Shown here in pieces: positions 39,001-47,800 of a DNA stretch of 64,000 nucleotides. Both the position numbers and the translations under genes were made by a program. The notes below the pieces were generated by a model, which was not told where the DNA came from, did no database searches, and saw only the letters and a list, made by a program, of their open reading frames with translations. This DNA comes from Fuerstiella sp. (GTDB lineage Bacteria; Planctomycetota; Planctomycetia; Planctomycetales; Planctomycetaceae), in NCBI GenBank assembly GCA_022447225.1, contig JAKVAZ010000008.1:62001-126000 (forward strand), in the 5' to 3' direction. Numbering within the stretch: position 1 is the first letter of the stretch; every line of letters starts with the position of its first letter.

Positions 39001-40046
39001 GCGAAGTTATGACAGGTGGCACAGGCCACTTTGTTGTCACCACCGACCTGAACATCCCAGAACAGTGCTTTTCCAAGTTGAACCAAAGCGGTATTGTCGG
39101 CGATCACAAGTTGATCGAGTGTACCAAGAGTTTTGAAGTCGCGGTCTTTGACCAGCGGTGAAGGGAGAAACGCCGGATCGAGCAGATATTCGAGTGCTTC
39201 AGCGGCCATACCGGTAATGAATTTACCGATGAGCGCAAGGTCACCGTTGACACTGATAGCAATTTCAGCTTCACCGGCTTGCAGAGCTTCCTGGAGCCCG
39301 GCCGGAGCCTGAACGTTGCTGATATGCAGTCCCAGTTCCGGCGTCGGAGCCGGTGGTCCGACTTCCACTTCGGGAATTTCAGGTTCAATATGCGGCTCAA
39401 CGATTGGTGGAGCCAGCAGTTCACCAGGATTGAGGTGCAGATAGATTTCCCCGGTGATGGTGTTGCGTACCACAATGGCGGTAATGGAAGAATTATCTTC
39501 AAATCCGCCGGTGACGACATCGACATCCATCTTGTCACCGAAGAAGGCAATGAGGGATTCACCGCCCACAGCAATCCCGTTTTCATCAGTCTGTGTGAAT
39601 CCAACGACAGGTTCAATCAAACTGGCGAAGTCAGCGTCGGGTTCAGCTGCGATGGGCTGTCCGTTAGCTCGTTCCACTTCCAGTTGTCCGTCCTGCAGAG
39701 CAGCCTGCTGAGCTTCCTGCAGATCACGGTTTTGCTTTTGGTGATCTGCATTCAGCTCATTAAGCTGTTCCTGCAGCTCTTGAATTAGTTCCTGATCCAC
39801 CGGCTGTGCAGAAGATGCCGCGTTAATCTGATCAATGATTTCATCGCGTTCCCTCTGATGACGTGCCTGCGTGTCCTGTCGTTCCAGTTCCTGAATCTCC
39901 AACAACAACTGGAATTCCTGCTGCACTTCGTTGATTTCCTGCCCCACCACAGTTGGCGGCATACGAAGTACCAGCATTAGTGTTAACACTGATGCTGTTA
40001 ATGCTGTGAGAGGAAAGAAATATCCTCGTCGATTGGACTTGGCCAC
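30087..40046 (-). CDS. Giant secreted di-heme peroxidase with Ig-like and Ala-rich coiled-coil domains
   Basis: A 3,319-aa protein. A signal peptide (about 1-36) and a Gln/Glu coiled coil (about 37-110) come first. A di-heme cytochrome c peroxidase/MauG-type domain follows (about 310-850). Its heme sites are CATCH (342-346) and CNGCH (659-663), and it ends near FDHPSIDIPNG. Next come coiled-coil Ala/Glu repeats (about 860-1330), an acidic EAD stretch (about 1340-1420), and Ig-like beta domains starting SISGTAGPGESIRV (about 1500-1980). A beta-rich region of unknown family (about 2000-2540) leads to about 770 residues of Ala-rich helix with 105-residue tandem repeats. The protein must be exported for heme attachment. 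It may be a cell-surface or fibre protein carrying a redox head. Reading frame is intact throughout. Confidence 0.87.
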   Translation of the reverse strand: MAKSNRRGYFFPLTALTASVLTLMLVLRMPPTVVGQEINEVQQEFQLLLEIQELERQDTQARHQRERDEIIDQINAASSAQPVDQELIQELQEQLNELNADHQKQNRDLQEAQQAALQDGQLEVERANGQPIAAEPDADFASLIEPVVGFTQTDENGIAVGGESLIAFFGDKMDVDVVTGGFEDNSSITAIVVRNTITGEIYLHLNPGELLAPPIVEPHIEPEIPEVEVGPPAPTPELGLHISNVQAPAGLQEALQAGEAEIAISVNGDLALIGKFITGMAAEALEYLLDPAFLPSPLVKDRDFKTLGTLDQLVIADNTALVQLGKALFWDVQVGGDNKVACATCHNFAGADWRTKNQLFDYNTDEGNGIIGNRELTAGDFPLGSGSVAGSQGVLNKSFVGVNPPYEDYSNDMPGELRQVTGRNTPTVINAAFQTFQFWDGRAHRFFNGENPLGPGDKTAGVYVNTGDDCHKNTNLLIDFSSLASQAVGPPNNSTEMSHGPLDGSRSWPELAQKMLNGNVKPLQLQTIHAEDSVLKHILDDNGAIDLSYADLIRAAFQAHYWDSDKIINIDRNFVSTDASAVEVGEARVENADPTTEDIIECTQMEANFAFFFGIAIQAYERTLIADQTPFDKFARGEIDLTEQEKEGFNRFLSGGTRCNGCHDGPMFSTASFEFQLVAPIEAMRLNNADGPGMYDAGFYNIGVSDTDEDVGRGRLDLPFGPISLAMQSNRGDVSQWPNLPSLIAADAEAQVDGHFKVSSLRTVELTAPYFHNGRYLTLEQVVEFYARGGDHSDNRHLDPDIRRIGQLDGKSEKITAMAAWMRTLTDDRVRYRQAPFDHPSIDIPNGCEHVDGVEVDIMITMDATGADGVMQAFPSFSDRLGITVPEFLEIDEIAAAERGVRVAEAELAEAEASGVEAEIIEAQADLAEAQAELAEAIAEEAAEGPLYTVDDFDTIEALSAEMNRSQEAFNAQIAAIDRGNLSPEAINAAIQEIEGRRQATIETLNALIQPVLAKQFGPVVEEEPVNEALQAAEAGVAQAETDVLLAQTELVLSQEDVVTAQDEIDAAMAELAESQLELQTADDDDDKAEAEANITEATTDLEAAEADLQAAHDAVAAAEDGLEAARRGLQDAHELLADEIETAAQAAAEAAEAAAEAAAETAAEDPAAGVAEEAVVEVVISEEATKAIADAEKAAVDAADDAAKAAEDAAEAALLAQEAIGTDDEAAAAADAAEAAAAAEEAALAAQAAVVEAAVVRAANDGVITAADFATVADLNAAIQGSQNAFDAEIAAIDRENLSPEEINAAIQEINIRRQASVEHLTGLIQEVIANEQAAPAPAADGAEDEADEADEAEDEADEADEADEADEAEEGADEADEADEAEEGADEAEDEADEADEAEEGADEAEDEADEADEAEDEAPVVPVITNPITSSDVNAEIVRSQNAFNTEVAAVQSAGLSPQQINSALQDINVRRNARIQQLNGIMQQVNQGLVISYIPAAGQPVPVRTPVPTAVPVPEPAPETVVFSISGTAGPGESIRVTNDEDETVAEGVADANGYFLITQRFAEDDELYPEQGDVLTVTTSGGNSLTFTFGDDTLGSDGALSITEVGTALISAQLAAGIGVTATNFTVDEVAFREGNRWVIEGNLTDDQGNADKGAQVIAFLMKADGSRIEIGSAVVDTFPAPGGFGINVRPPTEESDLVDEVNDTVEIVAISSDGDTTFTVVSVINPEPPAVVHVGSQVVIEELEVVADDRLIVSGFASLDDAAAEGSAVITTADRQLNQVVALEDGLFELLIRPIVGTAGLTQDEVVTVSVLGSGSDTATVDFTEPEPPAGFVEAVVIEPLLATIRNTIASGSVAAAGGSAAIPAEDLHVAVAAAQIAAANGGANAGQVLSTTVGEALGDPTRLFFFHEGQVTHADENGVTIMNLLTIDLSNEKQHIEGTHGAGVKSDARVDAEAAFDAGLITLTELEAVPELIPEEGRELSWAELGRVFAAAGTTYQEQLARQSEDDPDGGRLIGYIIKGTAMLGNDNNIVPATISGLIGPDEPWVEWLIEPRENVLQGVIELDDDNDLSMAGVKLVESTLPGMPVVTQAELEAAVGRTGTIVGHYTPQVPTSTPGTFACREMELDPGAEGEDFLGNVILSYEGPITEILDTTAEVDGVLCTQIRVMNALIHVPNDMAVPGISANRAGGEFTGADFPELGSRVVPVNNLGEETYVDTVGSTFAGLAIRGSGGEIIMTSMRFVEVAENVMGSNVTWDISTDGGPTGDGNATANNILPTNGSPANNQAVLDSVSFNGVAVTGPAEQVISRDIYFNGGFMDVGGEEITISSRPTDTGNMNVNHPSALNVLLLGHYAHPIVGGDGKFHITEGETEYMPAGTNRIIRARGRQDAVSARIDIRGQVKPDIASGNEDDGSAVYNPIPSFVTLELDDLGRYQVPVTPNTGLGGLGAGGADQGGLLRGDLGGGFGDIGTYRFTLLFELGDVAPNIGSDTGDPRVVRVARGITIPAEMTASAIGVDRHVAEIDTRVDLAPVIDVPLDVDFATGLLNDALQAEDQARIALELANSSLTNAQQAVVDADALGVGLELALQTLNSARGAQTAAQATFDAAVAETEAAREDLAGALAAEAGIPELPEAEEAAAEAAEEAAEVAVETAAENTEAAAEAAVVTAEANLANAELGGNAVDIANAELAVADAEVAAATVAQANAQAAFVAARRARNDARSFAVVIAPAGGTPAAEAQAEADEAQEEFVAARQERNAANRELTAAQEAADAAGAVVEATPAAVLAEANAAAAEQAAAEAEAALAAAELGGDPVAIANAEANAADAELDAAAAALEAAQAELTVANASGDAAAIIEANAAVTEAQAEVDAAGPEAASAAAAAEATPEAAAAEANAAAAEQAAAQAEAALAAAELGGDAVAIANAESAAANAELEAANAALAAAESELDLATASGDAAAINEANAAVTEAQAEVDAAGPEAAVAQAVAESTPAAAAAEANAAAAEQVVSDAEAALAQVELNGDDEAIEAAEANVAVAELVAANAALEAAQQELAIAVLVGEQDEIDAAEAEVDAAEAEVDALTPDLSDARRALEAAQLLLAAAERDGDSEAIALAQEEIDIRAAEVVMALAKISGDAEAVAAAQLNLAQVHVTVSQASLNRASEQNDQFKAMRALLRVGAAKIQLNNLTPATVSDEVAAAQAKVDAAQQSLVAAESALAELLNHGSVDEIAVAEFNLAKCRVDVAQTTLVVCAATGDQGIAMDAVNRLNLAQINANAAQAKIEGVTVDKSADTIAGSDGEASLHSLMRLVLVA
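30746..31690 (-). repeat. 315-bp tandem repeats inside the giant gene, 3 copies
   Basis: The anchor CTGTTCGGCAGCGGCAGCGT recurs at 31011, 31326 and 31641, exactly 315 bp apart. The repeat encodes a 105-residue Ala-rich helical unit (AEANAAAAEQ...AEAALAAAELGGD...VTEAQAEVDAAGPEA). The first two units in coding order are most alike; the third (lower coordinates) has diverged. Boundaries are approximate. Confidence 0.85.
35788..36026 (-). repeat. Low-complexity GAA/GCC/GAC tract coding (EAD)n
   Basis: Short degenerate units of 9 and 12 bp (plus strand TCGTCGGCTTCGTCTTCAGC and variants) encode EADEADEAEDEADEAEEG. About 80 residues are almost only Glu, Ala and Asp, a strongly acidic linker that could bind cations. 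Confidence 0.85.
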
Positions 40047-41525
40047 TTGTTTACTCCCGGAGAAATAATGTGTGTTCCGTCGCCTGATGCTTCACCAGTT
40101 CAGTTGCGACTTATTTTCATTTCCTGAGTTATGTCTCAGTGAGAGGGCGATATCTGTTTACTCTGTGCAGTCCTTAGACTTCTACAACGCGCAAAACTTT
40201 GCGCAGTTGCACATACATGGACCATGTATTCAGAGTCAGGCAAAAGACAGAAAGTCTTCACGTTGCGGAGACGATTCAGATGACTCTTTCTTGGCAGGCG
40301 GTGTAATGCTCATAATCGTTACACAGCGACCTCCAACCGGCCCGTTCAGCATAGGACCAACGATCAATCGGCCGTGTTTGCCCAGGTGCGGTCCTGATGT
40401 CGACCTGTTTCAGCAGTGACCTGTGACTACCACACAAACACGGCGCAAACAGCGACCCAGACTGTTCGACACCTGCAGAATCCGAACAGTTTTCGCATCA
40501 ACAGCCCCGATTTTTGGACTGTCACCACGATCGAACCCGGTCGGGCGATTTCAGTAATTCCCCAGAGCCACATGTACGGGATCAACCCGTCTTGGAATTG
40601 TGAACAAAGGTCGGGTGCCCGGCTCAATAGGGACACAGGCGGACCTGCGTGCACTCCCCCCTCAAGAAGTTCGCTGACCGGCCCGGCGACCCGGACAACA
40701 TTGAAGCGATGCGGACATACGTAGCGCAACTGTGTCCTGACGTCTCGTCCTAGCAATAGCCTGTCGATTTACTGCAACTGGCCGCGAAACAAACCAACGC
40801 TGACTAATGTCAACGTGTTGGCGGCGGTAATCATCGATCCACTGCAGACATAACCACTAGCCGGCAAAACAAAAAGATAAAAGCCTCACCGGTGCGACCC
40901 AACGACAAACTAATGTCGCCCGCATGAAGCTCGTCCAGCTCAAATCATGACATCACGAAATTCTGTGAATGCTGAAAGACGTAACATGCCGCAGAAATTA
41001 TTAGCGTAGCGGCTACACCGACACCTGTTCAGCACGACAGACGTCGTGCCTGCAAATACCCCAGGAACCCCTCAACGAAAACCATCGCGCAAGACACAGA
41101 ACAACCAGGAACGCACCTCAAAATATTCACTTCGCAGTAAAACGCGCAAAGGTCAGTTCTGTAAAAACAGTTATTTGAGTCCCCATCTGCAAAATCCTGC
41201 GTCAATCCGCCTGACTCTCCAATCCATATCTCATCACAGAATATTGGCTGAACATCGGAAATTTTTGCCGATGCTCGCGTGAACTTTGCTTCGCCCCCGG
41301 GACCAGCGGCAATGGACGCCGATCCATGTGCCACATCATGAAACGCCAGGTCAATTCAATGCCGTTTGCTGGTTGGATCGTGTTGCTGTGCAACCTCAGT
41401 CAGTCATAAAAACAGCAGTTCTGCAGAAACATGGTTACCGACGAACAGTCCGTAGATCCGCGGACATGGAAGCCTAAACACCGGAAAATATTTGTGATAA
41501 CGGTTCTCAGCGGTGTGAACATTCC
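40047..41525. other. Intergenic region, about 1.5 kb, divergent
   Basis: This lies between the giant gene (minus) and gspD (plus). Several short frames exist, none recognisable; the longest minus-strand one (40427-40756) has no domain or plausible signal. An interrupted dyad at 40189-40204 may belong to the giant gene's control region. Confidence 0.5.
40189..40204. promoter_or_regulatory. Dyad GCGCAAA-AC-TTTGCGC, possible operator
   Basis: GCGCAAA and TTTGCGC flank a 2-nt spacer; the outer CAAC and GTTG also pair with a one-base bulge. It lies about 145 bp upstream of the giant gene. A repressor or activator site is possible but unproven. Confidence 0.3.
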
Positions 41526-44180
41526 ATGCCGTCGAGACGGTATGAACATTACGTGACCTCTAAAAACAAAAAAAAATCTCGATCGAAAACATCGCGCAGG
41601 CCAACCAGCCGTCCGCGGAAATGGCGCGGCTGGTACGGCCTGATTGCGGGATCTTTGTGTGGTGCAGCCATTGCATTCGTTACCGTTTTGGTATTTCAAA
41701 TTCGGTTCACAAATCCAGTGATTGAAAAGAAGACTGACTTAGAAACAGCGGTCGTCGCCCTCACGCCACCCGCTTCTGCAGTCGCAGCGGAACAACCGGT
41801 TCCCGTCGTTGCATTGGAGTCACCCGCTCGCGTTGTTGCTGTTGACGGACATCTTAACGCAACAATACACACATCAGTCGGTTCGGATGCTCCACAGAAA
41901 GTGCACGAACCACCCGCTCCTGTGGCTGTCAGAGAATCTTTAGTACCCCCGGCGCCGCCAAACATTAATCTCGACTATGAAATTGGTCCACCTCATACAG
42001 ACGTGAACGAAGCTCTTCGCACCGCCGTTTACCAGGTTCCGGTACAGTCAAACATCATCCCAATCGCTGCGGCCGGCAAAGAAAACGGCGACACGCCTAT
42101 TGTATTCAATTTCGAAAATGCACCCTGGAATCTGGTTCTGCGTCAGTTCTGTGAGCGCGCCGGGATGGCGATGGAAATGAAAGCGCAGCCTTCAACACTC
42201 TTCACATATCGTGATGACCAGCCGCATACGGTCAATGATGCACTGGACATTCTGAATGGTTTTTTGATTCGTGACGGATTCGTCCTGATGCGACATGGCC
42301 GTCTGATGCTGCTGGTTGCCACGGACAATATCCCGCTGCACTTGATCGATTCGCTGCCTGTCGAGGAACTGAACACACGTAGTCGGTTCGAACTTGTCTC
42401 GGTTGAGGTCAAAGTGAACGAAGTGCCTGTAGTAGAGATGGCTCAGCAGCTGCAACCCCTGCTCAGCCCGCTTGGCAAGATCGTGCCGCTCACTTCTGCT
42501 TACCGACTGGTCGTGACCGATCTGAGGGAGAAAGTGCAGGAGATACTGAAATTCACCACGATGACCAACAAAGAAAGTGCGGAAGTCACCAGTGAAGTTG
42601 TCCAGCTCCGCAATATCAAAGCCGAAGATGTTGTTCAGTCTTTGCAACAGACAATGGGCAGCAACGTGACCGTAGTGAAACCCGGTCAGTCGCCAGTGTC
42701 TCCGCGACGCACATCACCGGTTGTATCTGTGGTGGAAACCAATGCCCTGGTCATTAAAGGCCGGCCTATCGAACTGGCTCGAATCCGAAATGTCATCGCG
42801 GATCTGGATCGTTCGCCGGCGCAGGTTCATATCCAGGCTCTGCTGGTGGAAGTGGAACTCGCCGACACCGACGAATTTGGAGTGGAAGTCGGTATTCAGG
42901 ATAGTCTGCTGTTCCGCCGAAGCATTGTGGATGATGTACTGACGATCACGGAGTCAACAGCAGATCCGGGCACAGGAATCATCACCACTACGGAAAATAT
43001 CATTTCTCAGGTGACGAACCCGGGATTCAATTTCAACGGAGTGGTGCCCGGAAACAACACGGCCCAAAATCCCGGGCGTCTTGCCGGTCAGGCGCTGGCC
43101 AATCTGAGTGTGGGACGAACAAATCCGCTTGAGGGGCACGGTGGTCTGGTCCTGTCTGCCGGAAACGAATCACTCAGTATCCTTCTGCGTGCACTGGCAG
43201 CCAACCGGAAAGTCAATGTACTCAGTCGTCCGACGATTCGCACCGTCCACAATCGCCCCGCTTCGATTCAAATGGGAGCTCAGGTTCCTGTGGTCGACGG
43301 TGTGAGTGTTTCACCAAACGGAAGTGCCAATCCTGTTGTCCGGCAGGACAAGGCCGGCATTATCCTGGAGGTCACGCCAAAAATTTCAGACCGAGGTCTG
43401 ATTTTCATGGAAGTACGGGCCGAAAAAAGTGAGTTCCGCAGTGGACCAGGTTCCGGGACACCCATATTCACTGACGCCAGTTCGGGCAACGTCATCGAAG
43501 CGCCTATTAAGGACGTGACTGAAGCGATCGCCACTGTGAATCTTTCTACAGGCCAGACAATTGTGCTGGGCGGTATGATCACATCGGGCAGAATTGAATC
43601 AAAAAGGAAAGTCCCTGTGCTGGGAGACATGCCGATCCTGGGCCCGCTGTTCCGTTATGAGTTCTTTGAAGAAAGACGTAAAGAGCTGCTGATTTTCCTC
43701 ACACCGGAAATTGTTCACGACGACGCAGAATCATTTCGAATTTCGCACCGTGAACTCACCAGTTCTTCAATCGAGCTTACGGATCTCGATCTGTCTCCGG
43801 AAACACCTGAGGTTTCAGGTGGCCACACAAACATTCTGTACGAAGACGCCCAACCTCTTGCCCCCGAATTCAAACCCATGGGCAACTGGAACGTTCCTCG
43901 TCTGAATCCAACATTCCAGACTTCGAACCAGGCCGCACAGAAACCTCAATTACCCAGAACATTCATGGCGGAAGAGTTCCTGAACCGGCATCAGCCGGCA
44001 ATACCCGTCACACCCGTGGAATCGAATCAACCCTATGGAGGCTTCAGTTCACCTGCAGTTCCTCATCCAGCTCACATTTCCGGTTCAGCAGGACTACAGG
44101 TTCCTCCTGTACCCGCGGTGACCGTCGAGTCCACACGTCCGTCTCAACATTCAATCCCGTTACCGATTCAATCTCCATAA
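41526..44180 (+). CDS. gspD: Type II secretion secretin GspD
   Basis: An 884-aa secretin. A basic N-terminus and one hydrophobic segment (about 36-60) form a signal or anchor, followed by a Pro/Ala/Val linker. An STN/N0-like domain (about 175-265: FNFENAPWNLVLRQFCERAGM) and N-domains with VQLRNIKAEDVVQSLQQ and TNALVIKGRPIELARIRNVIADLD lead to the secretin core (about 435-730: VHIQALLVEVELADTDEFGVEVG to KELLIFLTPEIV). The tail is Pro/Gln-rich. It shares with the secretin at 1824 long matching stretches in the core (VGIQDSLLF, TTTENI, LAGQALANLSVGRTN). A lipoprotein gene follows after 48 bp, as for the other secretin. It is the probable outer-membrane channel of the GspE-L system here. Confidence 0.9.
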   Translation: MPSRRYEHYVTSKNKKKSRSKTSRRPTSRPRKWRGWYGLIAGSLCGAAIAFVTVLVFQIRFTNPVIEKKTDLETAVVALTPPASAVAAEQPVPVVALESPARVVAVDGHLNATIHTSVGSDAPQKVHEPPAPVAVRESLVPPAPPNINLDYEIGPPHTDVNEALRTAVYQVPVQSNIIPIAAAGKENGDTPIVFNFENAPWNLVLRQFCERAGMAMEMKAQPSTLFTYRDDQPHTVNDALDILNGFLIRDGFVLMRHGRLMLLVATDNIPLHLIDSLPVEELNTRSRFELVSVEVKVNEVPVVEMAQQLQPLLSPLGKIVPLTSAYRLVVTDLREKVQEILKFTTMTNKESAEVTSEVVQLRNIKAEDVVQSLQQTMGSNVTVVKPGQSPVSPRRTSPVVSVVETNALVIKGRPIELARIRNVIADLDRSPAQVHIQALLVEVELADTDEFGVEVGIQDSLLFRRSIVDDVLTITESTADPGTGIITTTENIISQVTNPGFNFNGVVPGNNTAQNPGRLAGQALANLSVGRTNPLEGHGGLVLSAGNESLSILLRALAANRKVNVLSRPTIRTVHNRPASIQMGAQVPVVDGVSVSPNGSANPVVRQDKAGIILEVTPKISDRGLIFMEVRAEKSEFRSGPGSGTPIFTDASSGNVIEAPIKDVTEAIATVNLSTGQTIVLGGMITSGRIESKRKVPVLGDMPILGPLFRYEFFEERRKELLIFLTPEIVHDDAESFRISHRELTSSSIELTDLDLSPETPEVSGGHTNILYEDAQPLAPEFKPMGNWNVPRLNPTFQTSNQAAQKPQLPRTFMAEEFLNRHQPAIPVTPVESNQPYGGFSSPAVPHPAHISGSAGLQVPPVPAVTVESTRPSQHSIPLPIQSP

Positions 44181-44228
44181 ACAGACAGTGATACCCAAAC
44201 CACATCAGTCATCTTTTAGAACAACACC

Positions 44229-44768
44229 GTGTTAACCAGATTTTTCTCACCAGCACGTACAAGAAACCGGAACGGCATACATGCCGTTATCCGTTATGCC
44301 TTGATGGGAACGTGGCTGATCATTCATTCGCTTGGGTGCGGGTCAACAAGCTTCTTTTCAGCAAAGAACATCTTCAGCAGCAATGACAAGACATCAACAG
44401 ACGTCCGCATCAGACGCATTCTGCCGCTTTGGAACATGACGAGTCAGCAGGATTCCAGCGGTCTTCAGACCCGTGGTTTCCTGGGAAAAATCATGTTCTT
44501 TCGTGCCGGCAGTGACCTGTCCCAACAAATTGACCAGGGAGTTCAGGTTTTGATCTCCGAACGCGACGGGGAAAACTGGCAACTCAAAAGAAAATTCATC
44601 ATCACACCTGAAGCACTCAAACAAAAACAGAATTCAACAGCTCTTGGCGAGGTCTACGAACTGTTTGTTCCTCATGAAACACAGCCGGACGGGCTGTACG
44701 GCATCGTGGTGGAATATACAGCGACAGACGGAACAAAAATCGTCTCACCGGCAACCAGCATCCCCTAG
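44229..44768 (+). CDS. Secretin-associated lipoprotein, second copy
   Basis: A 179-aa predicted lipoprotein: a hydrophobic stretch near 24-36 ends HSLGCG with Cys37 as the likely lipidated residue (the lipobox is imperfect), so it should sit in the outer membrane facing the periplasm. It parallels the lipoprotein at 5636: PLWNM, a beta-strand block (VQVLISERDGENWQLK), FIITPEALKQK, and VEYTATDGTKIVSPATS at the C-terminus. The first one is about 90 residues longer at the C-terminus. The family is unnamed to me. The start could also be the internal ATG at 44304. The TPR-barrel gene's frame overlaps its 3' end. Confidence 0.7.
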   Translation: MLTRFFSPARTRNRNGIHAVIRYALMGTWLIIHSLGCGSTSFFSAKNIFSSNDKTSTDVRIRRILPLWNMTSQQDSSGLQTRGFLGKIMFFRAGSDLSQQIDQGVQVLISERDGENWQLKRKFIITPEALKQKQNSTALGEVYELFVPHETQPDGLYGIVVEYTATDGTKIVSPATSIP

Positions 44769-44880
44769 AAGACACAGAACGACTGCTGCCTTCGATGCAA
44801 CTGCAACATCTGACAATCCTGTGCCAGTATTTTTCGCACAACTAAGTTCACCTTTGACATACTGCAGTCCGAATGCCCGT

Positions 44881-47800
44881 GTGTCCGCAGTGGTGTTGTG
44901 CGCACTGATAATGCTGACAGAGATCTCGGTCACTAAAGCAGTTGACCCGGTGGTTCGTTACACGCAGGAAACAAGTTTTTCAATTCCTTTCAATGTCAGC
45001 ACAGGTCAGACCGGCCGGCACCAGGCAGTCCTGTGGCAACGCGGGTCCAAAAACATCGAGTGGAAACTCGTCCAGGCGATTCCTGCCCGGATCGGAGCAT
45101 TCGAAATCGATGCTCCGCAAAATGGCAGGTATCGTTTTGCGGTGACCACTTCAACACCCGCCTCAACACTGGTGCAGCCGGATTCGCAGGCAGGAGAACT
45201 GTTGGTCATTGTTGACAACCGACACCCGGCCGTTTCGTTGTCGATACGCAACGGGGCGTGGCGTTCCCCTCAACTTGAGTGCCTGATTGCAGAATCAAAT
45301 CCTGATCTCGAATCGATAAAACTTCGGATGACACTGGCCGATACCAACAGTGTGATTGACATTCCCTGCCAGCCTCAACTAGTACGGCAACAGGAATCCG
45401 GGATCTGGCATTGCCACGTCCCCCTGCCGCGAATCGCATGTTCGGCCACCCTGACTTATGAGATCAAAGATCTGGCAGGAAACAAGACCGTCGAAGAGTT
45501 CATTTATACTCCGTCGACGAACACACCTGCCGTATCAGCTGAATCGGGTTCCAATACAACTTCACCGGATGCGGAGCAACCCGCGATTTCATTTGATTTG
45601 GCTTCCAGTGTGCTGTCAGGCTCCGATGAATCTGTGCTTAAAGATGGCTCACAACAGGGCTCCTCTCAAAGTGCCGTCAATAAACGGTTGGTTTCGTCCG
45701 GAATGAAAACCCGAACACTTGTATTATCCACAAATGACGGAACGGGATCAGCAAACGATCCTATTCCCGATGCTCTCTGGAAATCATTTGGGTCCTCTGA
45801 AACCCGAACTGGCAGTGCCACTGAAGTCAAACAGAACAACTTGTCTGTCCCCATGAGTACCGGTACTTCAGACACCCAAACAATCCGTACTCACAGTCTG
45901 GAATCTCAGTTCCAGGCCCGGTCAGCATCACTAAAACAGGCAACAAACGATGGACAGAGATTGTCTCAAAACCATCTGAAGCTGCCACGTCTGGTTCGTC
46001 CGGCGGTCCCGCGAGGCGAAACAAATGTGCCTGTACCACTTCATCCTCCCCTGCCACCACTCTCAGCGTTACCGGCAGGGTCTGCGGACAAACCCGGGGC
46101 TTCTGAGCGTGAACTGCTACTCCCTGATAACCCCACAACTCCCGCCGAGTTGATAAAACCGCAGTCAGTGCGTGAATCACCTAAGACTTCACAGAATGGT
46201 ACTGCATCAGCAAAACGCCCCGTGATGCGCAGCTCCGAGGCACAGCAAAACCCGGCAAACAGAACAATCACGGAATTCGACATCCTGCTTCGGTCAGCCA
46301 GAAACAATGTCACAACGGGCCATCTGAATCAGGCACTCAGTCAGTACGACCGCTGTTTGGAACTGAATCCTCTGTCATCGGAAGCTGCTCGCGAACGTAC
46401 ATTGCTGCTGGCCCGGATTGAACCGGCGGCTGCAGTACCGCACCTGCGAAATCTGATCGCCAGATCTCCGTCGGACTACGACGCCGCCCACTTACTTTCC
46501 AGAATTTATATGGACCAGGGGCAGCATGAACAGTCACTGGTCGTGATCGACAATGCTCTCAAACACCGTGCTGACGACATCCGTCTGAGATCCCTGCGAG
46601 TACAGTCGCTGGTCGCTGCGGGAAGAATCCAGTCCGCCATGTCGGCACTTGACGAGCTGTCAATGGATGAATCAAATGAACAGCCAAACTACAGTAGTGC
46701 TTCATTTGTTCGCAGCCTGGTGACGCTTCAACGCATGAATGAAGCAATAACCGAGGCACGAACACTGTACGAGAACTCTCCGCTCAATTCTGAATACGGC
46801 TTCCTGCTGGCAGAATCCCTGGCAACCAATAATGAGGAACAGGAAGCCATTGGTATTGTGAGTTCGATGGACAGTGATGATCCTGATTTTTCATCCAGGG
46901 TACGGCAACTCATTCGACTTGCGATCGAGAAAAACCTGCTGGATCTGGCAGAACTCTCGCTGAACAAAGCCCGGGAAAATAGCTCTGACAACACTGACCT
47001 GACCGAGTTAGACGTCGCACTCAGTCTGGCCCGTCGAGATTACAGGGGTGCCGAACTACGGATCTCTACAGCGCCGGACCAGTGGAAAAATGACGATCTG
47101 CTCATGGCCCGAGCCAAAATCCAAATGGAACTTGGGCTTTACGCTGAAGCCGAAACAGTTTTGGGACAGTTGTCGAAGGAAGCCGAAAACTCTGTGGATG
47201 CCAGCCTGTTGAGGGCTGAGCTGTATTCCCGATTCCAGGCTTATGACCTCGCTGAAGAAGCGCTGGCCGGCGGACTGTCACAACACCCTGCGAACCGACG
47301 ACTGCAAAACACAATGGCTCGCATGTATATCGCGGCCGGCAAACCGGATCTCGCTATCGGAATCACCGAGTCACTGTTCGAGACTGATCCACTGAATGCT
47401 GACGCATGGACTCTGTGGGCCGTTGCACACACGGAAAATAAATCCACAACGGAAGCTGAAATGCGTCTGGCAGCACAGGATCCCAACAGCATCCATTTTC
47501 AACTTCATAAAAAACTGCTGCAGGTCCTTTCGGCGTACTTCAAGGCAGATCAGCACAACTATCCTGGAGCCCTGACTGAATTCGAGCTGACGAATTTCCC
47601 CAATGACCCTACACGATATCCGGCCGAATTCGGATACGCGTACTACCAATGCCTGGTTACCTGTCGATCTCAGACAGACGCCCAGCAGTTCCTCATCAGG
47701 ATCACTGATAACGTTCCGTATTCAATTAATTTAACACGGGCTGCGCAAAGGCAGAATGATTTTCTGCTGGCCAAACAAATACTGCTTAGCATCGCAGCAG

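Noticed and set aside
40427-40756. 109-codon minus-strand frame upstream of the giant gene
   Set aside because: No recognisable family, signal peptide or Shine-Dalgarno; probably chance.
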